Source: Thermoprotei archaeon
GTDB taxonomy: Archaea > Thermoproteota > Methanomethylicia > Nezhaarchaeales > WYZ-LMO8
Assembly: GCA_003650865.1 (NCBI GenBank)
Contig: QMSN01000057.1
Location: forward strand, 1 to 6,394
Length of the DNA: 6,394 nt
Reading direction: 5' to 3'
Position numbers and translations under genes: made by a program. Under the pieces are notes generated by a model that was given only the letters and a program-made list of their open reading frames with translations, had not been told where the DNA came from and searched no databases. Positions 1-3,558 of this stretch are shown here, piece by piece; within the stretch, counting starts at the first letter, position 1; each line of letters opens with the position of its first letter.

Positions 1-6
1 AAAAAA

Positions 7-1188
7 GTGGGGGTCTTAGCCTTGAAGAGCACTTCAGTAGTGTTCATTGTGACTGAAGGCAGGAGATCCATGGACATATACTCGAGGAAGCTAGCTGAGC
101 ACCTAGACGTCCCCAAGCTTTACACGGATATATATGAGAAGTCGGCAAGAAAGTTCGGGATATCCTTCTTGTCCCTAGAGGCTTTTAAGGTGTTCTTCTA
201 CGACTTGAAGTTCCTCTTAAAGCTTAGGGATCACAACACCATATTTCACTTTCCAAACCAGCACTTGGGGAGGTACGCCCACCTCCTAGGTAAGCCCTAC
301 ATAATAACTGTCCACGACATCATAAGGTACTTCGACTTGAAGGGCTACGGCCCATACATTCAGAAGCCGAACTTCAGGGACAAGGTGTACTTGAAGCTCG
401 ACTATAGAGGTGTGAAGAAGGCAACAAAGATCATAGCGGTCTCGAACACCACTAAGCAGGACATAGTCAAGCACTTAGGAGTCCCAGAGAGCTCCGTGGC
501 CGTTGTATACGAGGGAGTTGACCACGACCTGTTTAGGCCTGTTGAGCACAGGCTTATGAGCCACCCCTACGTGCTCTTCGTGGGATCGGAGCAGCCGAGG
601 AAGAACTTGAAGGCGCTCCTCAAGGCGTTCGCGATATTGAAGAGGAGGAGTGGGCTTGGGAGGCTTAAGCTGGTCAAAGTGGGCTCACCGGGCAATGAGG
701 CTTTTAGGAGGGAGACCCTGAAGGTCATCAAGGAGCTCGGGCTTGTGGAGGACGTCGTCTTCACGGGCTACATAGCTGAAGAGGACTTACCAGTCTACTA
801 CTCAGGAGCTCTATGCTTCGTCCTCCCATCGCTTTACGAGGGCTTCGGCCTACCAGTGCTCGAAGCCATGGCTTGCGGCTGCCCAGTAATAGTCTCGGAG
901 ATCCCGTCACTCGTCGAGGTCGCGGACAACGCAGCCCTAAAGGTGAATCCCGTCGATGAAGTGGAGATTGCTGACACAATCCACGAGGTCGCCACGAACA
1001 GTGAGCTAAGGGAGGAGCTCATAGCTAGGGGGTTTAGCAGAGCTAAGATGTTCTCTTGGGAGAAGGCAGCCCACGAGACCTCTAAGGTGTACAGCGAGGT
1101 TGAGAGGTTAGTGGAAGCAGGTGTTGGTGAAGAGCTTGTGGCTGAGCATAGGGATTTAAATGCTGAAGCCGTCAGTTATAACACCTAA
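7..1188 (+). CDS. GT4-family glycosyltransferase (GT-B fold)
   Basis: Transfers a sugar from an activated donor, probably a nucleotide sugar, to a lipid- or glycan-linked acceptor at the cytoplasmic membrane face. The 393-residue length is normal for the family. An N-terminal Rossmann half (about 8-180) contains IITVHD (99-104) and KIIAVSNTTKQDI (141-153). The inter-domain segment VVYEGVDHDLFRP (166-178) is typical of GT4. The C-terminal half (about 187-350) opens with YVLFVGSEQPRKN (188-200) and holds the donor-site E-x7-E motif E278...E286 within YEGFGLPVLEAM. There is no signal peptide or membrane segment. The GTG at 7 is the outermost visible start. TTG at 22, preceded by GGGGGT at 9-14, is at least as likely, and the frame is open to the window edge, so an upstream start cannot be excluded. 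The sugar-epimerase gene 27 nt downstream supports a role in glycan synthesis. The family call is firm; donor and acceptor cannot be read. Confidence 0.9.
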   Translation: MGVLALKSTSVVFIVTEGRRSMDIYSRKLAEHLDVPKLYTDIYEKSARKFGISFLSLEAFKVFFYDLKFLLKLRDHNTIFHFPNQHLGRYAHLLGKPYIITVHDIIRYFDLKGYGPYIQKPNFRDKVYLKLDYRGVKKATKIIAVSNTTKQDIVKHLGVPESSVAVVYEGVDHDLFRPVEHRLMSHPYVLFVGSEQPRKNLKALLKAFAILKRRSGLGRLKLVKVGSPGNEAFRRETLKVIKELGLVEDVVFTGYIAEEDLPVYYSGALCFVLPSLYEGFGLPVLEAMACGCPVIVSEIPSLVEVADNAALKVNPVDEVEIADTIHEVATNSELREELIARGFSRAKMFSWEKAAHETSKVYSEVERLVEAGVGEELVAEHRDLNAEAVSYNT

Positions 1189-1215
1189 GCAGCTAAGTGA
1201 TGTGGAGGGGTTTAT

Positions 1216-2142
1216 TTGAAAGCTCTAGTGACGGGAGGATGCGGCTTCATAGGGAGCCATGTGGCGGAAGGCTTGGTGAACAGAGGCTTCACAGTAACGG
1301 TTCTAGACGACCTCTCCTTAGGCACAGTGAAGAACATCGAGGAGCTGGGGGTCAAGTTCGTCAAGGGGGACTCTCAGGAAGTTGCATCCATGAGCGAGCG
1401 CTTCGACGTTTTAGTGCATATAGGCATACCCTCGAGCAGCCCCATGTACAAGAGGAACCCCTACTTGATATCCAAGGCCGTCAACGGGACGCTCAGCGTA
1501 TTGGAGTACGCTAAGAGGAGTGGGGCTAAGGTCGTGTTGGCGTCTACATCGAGTATATACAACGGTAATCCCATCCCTTGGAGAGAGGACATGAAGATAT
1601 ACGTCACTGACTACTACACAGAGGCTAGGCTCTGCTGTGAAAGACTCTGTGAGCTCTACTCACGCCTTTACGGCGTCGAGTGCGTCGCGTTAAGGTACTT
1701 CAGCGTCTACGGAGAGAGGGAGGAGCATAAGGGGAGCTACGCTAACGTGATAACTCAGATGCTGTGGGCAGCCTTGAAGGGTGAGGAGTTCGTGGTCTAC
1801 GGTGATGGAAGCCAAACTAGAGACCTCGTATATGTGAAGGACGTTGTGGAGGCGAACATCAAGGCCATAGAGTTCAGCGACTACACGGGAGACGTCAAGT
1901 TTGAGGTCTTCAACGTAGGGACGGGAGTAGCCACGTCGTTCAACGACATGGCCAAGCTCCTCGAGGAGAAGGGCTTCAACGTGAAGTTGAAGTACGCACC
2001 TAACCCAATAAAGAACTACGTCTACCACACGCTAGCCGACATGAGCAAGGCTAAGAGCATCTTGAAGTTCAACCCTAGACACGAGATACGAGAAGTGATA
2101 CCGAAGGTAGCTGAGTACTATAGGAGGAAGCTTAACTTATAG
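1216..2142 (+). CDS. NAD-dependent nucleotide-sugar epimerase/dehydratase (extended SDR family)
   Basis: Probably interconverts or modifies a nucleotide sugar in the cytoplasm, supplying the glycosyltransferase encoded just upstream. The 308-residue length is normal for UDP-glucose 4-epimerase-like proteins. Seen: the NAD-binding glycine motif GGCGFIG (7-13), the acidic end of the second strand in VLDDLSLG (29-36), the active-site Ser/Thr stretch ASTSSIYNG (109-117), RYFSVYG (160-166), and GDGSQTRDLVYVKDVVEA (196-213), as expected for the family. The catalytic YxxxK position reads Y134-T-E-A-R138, so lysine is replaced by arginine; the downstream LCCERLCELYSRLYG aligns as usual. VHIGIPSSSPMYK (67-79) replaces the common HLAA segment. 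The start is TTG, chosen because GGAGGGG (1204-1210) lies at the right distance and the Rossmann fold begins at once. It is likely cotranscribed with the glycosyltransferase (27-nt gap). Exact substrate unknown. Confidence 0.88.
   Translation: MKALVTGGCGFIGSHVAEGLVNRGFTVTVLDDLSLGTVKNIEELGVKFVKGDSQEVASMSERFDVLVHIGIPSSSPMYKRNPYLISKAVNGTLSVLEYAKRSGAKVVLASTSSIYNGNPIPWREDMKIYVTDYYTEARLCCERLCELYSRLYGVECVALRYFSVYGEREEHKGSYANVITQMLWAALKGEEFVVYGDGSQTRDLVYVKDVVEANIKAIEFSDYTGDVKFEVFNVGTGVATSFNDMAKLLEEKGFNVKLKYAPNPIKNYVYHTLADMSKAKSILKFNPRHEIREVIPKVAEYYRRKLNL
2126..2139 (+). repeat. 14-bp direct repeat, left copy (inside 3' end of epimerase gene)
   Basis: GGAAGCTTAACTTA occurs here, covering the last codons of the epimerase gene, and again at 2809-2822. 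The two copies are identical over 14 bases. They bracket the C/D box sRNA cluster. Confidence 0.6.
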
Positions 2143-2152
2143 GGGAGCTGAA

Positions 2153-2173
2153 GGTGGATTACATCAGTCCACC
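2153..2173 (+). terminator. Hairpin just after the epimerase stop codon
   Basis: GGTGGA (2153-2158) and TCCACC (2168-2173) form a perfect 6-bp inverted repeat with a 9-nt loop, starting 11 nt after the epimerase stop. It could mark the 3' end of the plus-strand transcript. No T-tract follows, and archaeal termination rarely relies on hairpins, so the role is uncertain. It also overlaps the 3' end of the minus-strand sRNA at 2160-2218, whose D guide supplies one arm. Confidence 0.3.
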
Positions 2174-2218
2174 AGCATCCAATCACAGGTCATCCTTGCC
2201 AGGCCTCATCATCTAGTA
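2160..2218 (-). ncRNA. C/D box sRNA candidate A (2'-O-methylation guide)
   Basis: Read on the minus strand: C box ATGATGA (2212-2206), 12-nt guide GGCCTGGCAAGG, D' ATGA (2193-2190, one mismatch to CTGA), 3-nt spacer, C' GTGATTG (2186-2180, degenerate), 12-nt guide GATGCTGGTGGA, and D box CTGA (2167-2164). The spacing is that of archaeal dual-guide sRNAs, and internal boxes are often degenerate. Only a short 3-bp end stem (TAC/GTA) is visible. A weak TATA-like GGTTTAG lies at 2247-2241, about 25 nt upstream of the expected 5' end. Partners would be L7Ae, Nop5 and fibrillarin. Targets were not identified. It is the weakest of the four because D' and C' both deviate, but it shares its first guide's start with candidate B. 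Confidence 0.55.
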
Positions 2219-2282
2219 TAGAGAGAAGAGAAAGACCAGGCTAAACCTTACGCTCCTCCTTAAGCCATTAAGAGCTGAGCTG

Positions 2283-2340
2283 GAGGTCAGACGCCCATCA
2301 GCTCATCACTCGTCAGCCGGTACAGGCCTCATCACTAACA
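2283..2340 (-). ncRNA. C/D box sRNA B (2'-O-methylation guide)
   Basis: All four boxes are perfect on the minus strand: C GTGATGA (2335-2329), 12-nt guide GGCCTGTACCGG, D' CTGA (2316-2313), 3-nt spacer CGA, C' GTGATGA (2309-2303), 12-nt guide GCTGATGGGCGT, D CTGA (2290-2287). Such regular architecture is characteristic of archaeal box C/D sRNAs, which assemble with L7Ae, Nop5 and fibrillarin to methylate rRNA or tRNA ribose opposite the fifth guide base from D or D'. Predicted target stretches are CCGGUACAGGCC and ACGCCCAUCAGC; I could not place them. Flanking AGCTG/CAGCT may add an outer stem. A TATA-like element sits about 25-30 nt upstream (2368-2362). Confidence 0.85.
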
Positions 2341-2361
2341 GCTACTTAAGCAACGCCTAGA

Positions 2362-2368
2362 CTTAAAC
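2362..2368 (-). promoter_or_regulatory. TATA-like element for sRNA B
   Basis: On the minus strand this reads GTTTAAG. Its centre (2365) is about 25 nt before the expected 5' end of sRNA B (about 2340), the normal archaeal spacing. It lies back to back with the sRNA C promoter. Confidence 0.5.
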
Positions 2369-2392
2369 GTTGAAGAAAGGCCTAACGTAAAC

Positions 2393-2399
2393 CTTTAAT
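2393..2399 (+). promoter_or_regulatory. TATA-like element for sRNA C
   Basis: CTTTAAT centred about 25-26 nt before the expected 5' end of sRNA C (about 2422). The preceding AAACC could serve as part of a BRE. Confidence 0.5.
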
Positions 2400-2421
2400 C
2401 GCTAGGGCTTGTGTTTACAAG

Positions 2422-2479
2422 CGTGGATGATGATATTGTCCCCAACTGAGAAGTGAGGATAACGGCGGCTCTGACACAC
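2422..2479 (+). ncRNA. C/D box sRNA C (2'-O-methylation guide)
   Basis: Plus strand: C box ATGATGA (2427-2433), 12-nt guide TATTGTCCCCAA, D' CTGA (2446-2449), 3-nt spacer GAA, C' GTGAGGA (2453-2459, one base off UGAUGA), 11-nt guide TAACGGCGGCT, D CTGA (2471-2474). GTG before C and CAC after D give a short closing stem, completing the terminal kink-turn. A TATA-like element lies about 25 nt upstream. The last eight guide bases before D can pair with AGCCGCCG, as in the conserved archaeal 16S CAGCCGCCGCGG (530 loop). By the D+5 rule the methylated base would be the G after AGCC. This target assignment is tentative because only eight pairs are contiguous. Confidence 0.82.
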
Positions 2480-2510
2480 ATCAACAAAGACTTTTCCTTT
2501 AGCCCGGCTC

Positions 2511-2575
2511 GGCTAAGCCCGCCTACATTGAGGTCACAGATCCCTCGATGCAGGCTTCCTCACAGCCGCTTAGCC
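2511..2575. other. Long imperfect hairpin, possible structured RNA
   Basis: GGCTAAGC (2511-2518) pairs with GCTTAGCC (2568-2575). Inside, GCCT-A-CAT-T-GAGG (2521-2533) pairs with CCTC-G-ATG-C-AGGC (2543-2555), with one A/C mismatch and one T/G wobble, around the 9-nt loop TCACAGATC. The joining loop is asymmetric (2 nt against 12 nt). The strand is not decided by the sequence. It does not fit an H/ACA guide, because the 5' pocket strand is too short and no ACA follows the outer stem. A TATA-like GGTTTAGAT reads on the minus strand at 2585-2577, but its implied start would fall inside the fold. Function unknown. Confidence 0.45.
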
Positions 2576-2598
2576 TATCTAAACCTGAAGACAAGCAC

Positions 2599-2623
2599 GT
2601 CTTAAGGTTAACGCCATTAAGAC
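2599..2623. repeat. Inverted repeat GTCTTAA-N11-TTAAGAC
   Basis: Perfect 7-bp arms at 2599-2605 and 2617-2623. A competing arm AAGAC lies at 2588-2592, so the left arm can pair on either side. It lies just downstream of minus-strand sRNA D, so it could be a 3'-end signal or a protein site. No function can be assigned. Confidence 0.4.
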
Positions 2624-2638
2624 TTGAAGCATGTTGCT

Positions 2639-2701
2639 GGGGCTCAGACCCCCGTAGTGCCATCACAAGCTCAGGTACATGGGGAGCCACATCACAGCCC
2701 C
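2639..2701 (-). ncRNA. C/D box sRNA D with closing stem
   Basis: Minus strand: closing stem GGGGC (2701-2697), C box GTGATGT (2695-2689, last base deviates), 14-nt guide GGCTCCCCATGTAC, D' CTGA (2674-2671), 4-nt spacer GCTT, C' GTGATGG (2666-2660), 12-nt guide CACTACGGGGGT, D CTGA (2647-2644), then GCCCC (2643-2639), which pairs perfectly with the 5' GGGGC. The 5-bp outer stem next to C and D is the classic kink-turn arrangement. A TATA-like CTTAATAC lies upstream (2733-2726). Predicted target stretches GUACAUGGGGAGCC and ACCCCCGUAGUG were not placed on a known RNA. Confidence 0.78.
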
Positions 2702-2725
2702 TAAGCTAACTATTTCACCAAGCTT

Positions 2726-2733
2726 GTATTAAG
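2726..2733 (-). promoter_or_regulatory. TATA-like element for sRNA D
   Basis: Reads CTTAATAC on the minus strand, centred about 28 nt before the 5' closing stem of sRNA D. The match is modest. Confidence 0.4.
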
Positions 2734-2808
2734 CTGTTAGCTTGTTTCCAACACCTAAACGTCTTGGAGAGCAAGCTCTTGAAGAAAAAGCTTAACAATT
2801 AGCCTTAT

Positions 2809-2822
2809 GGAAGCTTAACTTA
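2809..2822 (+). repeat. 14-bp direct repeat, right copy
   Basis: GGAAGCTTAACTTA, identical to 2126-2139. A shorter AAGCTTAAC copy also lies at 2788-2796. The right copy abuts the GC-rich fold that begins at about 2823. Confidence 0.6.
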
Positions 2823-2895
2823 GAGCCGAGGATGACGACACCAGACCCCTCCCGAGAGGGTGAGGGTCGCCGCTAGGCCGTCTGGACTCGGCCTC
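2823..2895 (+). ncRNA. GC-rich branched structured RNA candidate
   Basis: The stretch folds as nested helices. Outer stem: GCCGAG (2825-2830) with CTCGGC (2887-2892), extendable past a bulge. Second stem: CCAGAC (2841-2846) with GTCTGG (2880-2885). Inside are two hairpins: CCCT/CCC (2847-2853) closing on a GAGA (GNRA) tetraloop with GGG/AGGG (2858-2866, 2-nt bulge), and GCC (2869-2871) with GGC (2876-2878) around GCTA. GNRA appears only on the plus strand, which favours that orientation. A 10-nt unpaired 5' strand GATGACGACA faces a single A between the two outer stems. A weak TATA-like CTTAACAATT (2791-2800) lies about 25-30 nt upstream. It ends before the feo promoter, so it is more likely an independent RNA than a feo leader. 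It matches no RNA family I recognise. Confidence 0.5.
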
Positions 2896-2980
2896 CACTC
2901 GCATCCAAGTAGGTGTTGTCTTGGGTCCTGCTGCGTGTCATTGAGGTTGATCTTGGGTTTATGGAGATTTGTGCTTATGC

Positions 2981-2999
2981 TTATAATTAACCTTAAATA
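2981..2999 (+). promoter_or_regulatory. feo operon promoter (TATA region)
   Basis: Two candidate TATA boxes: TTATAATTA (2981-2989) and TTAAATA (2993-2999). The second implies a transcription start near 3022 and a leader of about 25 nt to feoA; the first implies a start near 3010. In either case the operator covers the start region. Confidence 0.65.
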
Positions 3000-3033
3000 T
3001 TAGGCTAACCTAATTTTGTTAGGTCAGCCTAAT
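2999..3033. promoter_or_regulatory. Tandem iron-box operator of DtxR/IdeR type
   Basis: Box 1 TTAGGCTAACCTAA (3000-3013) and box 2 TTAGGTCAGCCTAA (3019-3032) are each TTAGG-N4-CCTAA palindromes. They are separated by TTTTG, and together they make a 35-bp element that is nearly symmetric overall. Box 1 equals the last 14 bases of the 19-bp IdeR/DtxR iron-box consensus known from Actinobacteria. The element begins where the nearer TATA box ends and covers the predicted transcription start, so a bound metal-loaded repressor would block initiation of feo transcription. The likely reader is the DtxR-type protein encoded from 6266. Confidence 0.8.
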
Positions 3034-3042
3034 GGAGGAGGT
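3034..3042 (+). promoter_or_regulatory. Ribosome binding site of feoA
   Basis: GGAGGAGGT sits directly after the operator and sets the GTG at 3047 as the start. The ATG at 3043 is too close and runs into a stop after 14 codons. Confidence 0.8.
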
Positions 3043-3046
3043 ATGA

Positions 3047-3283
3047 GTGGAGAGGCTGAGGCTCTCCGAGGCTCGTGTTGGAGGTAGGTATAGGGTTGTT
3101 GAGGTCTCTGGTGGAGGGGCTGTCAAGAGGAGGCTTATGGATTTGGGGCTTGTATGTGGAGCTGAGGTTAAGGTTGTGAAGGTGGCTCCTCTTGGAGATC
3201 CCATCGATGTGGAGGTGAAGGGTTTTAACATTGCTATTAGGATGAGCGAGGCTCAGCACGTTATCGTTGAGGTGGTGGACTAG
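3047..3283 (+). CDS. feoA: FeoA, small SH3-like partner of the ferrous-iron transporter
   Basis: A 78-residue FeoA-domain protein, the standard length. It is a cytosolic SH3-like beta-barrel thought to assist or regulate FeoB. Seen: RVVEVSGGGAVKRRLMDLGLVCGAEVKVVKVAPLGDPIDVEVKGF in pieces typical of the family, with RLMDLGL (29-35), the APLGDPI loop (47-53) and the closing NIAIRMSEAQHVIVEV (61-76). It starts with GTG at 3047 behind GGAGGAGGT. Its TAG stop shares its last base with the GTG of the next gene, so the two are translationally linked. It is the first gene of the operon and lies directly under the iron-box operator, so repression in iron-replete cells is expected. It has the normal domain, unlike the cysteine-rich second copy. 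Confidence 0.93.
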   Translation: MERLRLSEARVGGRYRVVEVSGGGAVKRRLMDLGLVCGAEVKVVKVAPLGDPIDVEVKGFNIAIRMSEAQHVIVEVVD

Positions 3284-3558
3284 TGACTCCTCTCGCTTTT
3301 ACTCGTGAGGGCAGACTTGTGAGAGTTGTCGAGGTTAGAGGGGGTAGAGGCTTAACGCGTAGGCTTGCTGAGGTAGGCTTCACCCCCGGCTCTACGTTGA
3401 GGGTTGTAAGCTCTTCAAGAGGTCCTGTAGTCGTCGAGCTTTGCTATTCAAGTGCTTCGAGGTGCTCTTCATGTGGAAGCTGTTGGAGGCTGGCTTTGAG
3501 CTTTGGGCTGGCCATGAAGGTCATGGTTGAGGAGGTAGAGTCAGTTGAGCGCACATAG
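3283..3558 (+). CDS. feoA: Second FeoA-domain protein with a four-cysteine insertion
   Basis: A 91-residue FeoA-like protein. LVRVVEVRGGRGLTRRLAEVGFTPG (12-36) and the closing RLALSFGLAMKVMVEEV (69-85) align with FeoA. In the place where the first FeoA has VEVKGF, this one carries about 12 extra residues with C54, C61, C64 and C67 (pattern C-x6-C-x2-C-x2-C) in a Ser/Gly-rich loop. Such spacing could hold an Fe-S cluster, zinc or ferrous iron; this is inference. FeoC proteins of some bacteria carry a cysteine-rich loop that binds an Fe-S cluster, and no FeoC gene is seen here, so this protein may combine both roles. GTG start overlaps the previous stop by one base (TAGTG), and its 3' end overlaps feoB by 14 bp. 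Confidence 0.85.
   Translation: MTPLAFTREGRLVRVVEVRGGRGLTRRLAEVGFTPGSTLRVVSSSRGPVVVELCYSSASRCSSCGSCWRLALSFGLAMKVMVEEVESVERT
3531..3536 (+). promoter_or_regulatory. Ribosome binding site of feoB, inside feoA2
   Basis: GGAGGT ends 8 nt before the TTG at 3545. It supports the TTG start and translational coupling with the upstream gene. Confidence 0.75.

Noticed and set aside
1197..1514. 105-residue plus-strand open frame overlapping the start of the epimerase
   Set aside because: It is the shifted frame of the epimerase, whose frame has clear family motifs; the translation looks like random Arg/His-rich sequence.
1690..2028. 112-residue minus-strand open frame
   Set aside because: Antisense shadow of the epimerase, with no recognisable domain and no ribosome site.
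2511..2575. H/ACA pseudouridylation guide
   Set aside because: The 5' pocket strand is only 2 nt, and no ACA follows the outer stem at the required distance.
2823..2895. tRNA gene or fluoride/other known riboswitch
   Set aside because: No TTC-loop, anticodon arm or CCA-side pattern, and it does not match riboswitch consensus sequences I know. It also lies upstream of the feo promoter.
2913..2990. Short GTG frame of 25 codons before the feo promoter
   Set aside because: No family match, no good ribosome site, and it ends in the TATA region. Its coding look is likely chance base composition.
3043..3087. ATG at 3043 as feoA start or leader peptide
   Set aside because: It is directly against the ribosome site, out of frame, and stops after 14 codons. 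GTG 3047 gives the intact FeoA.
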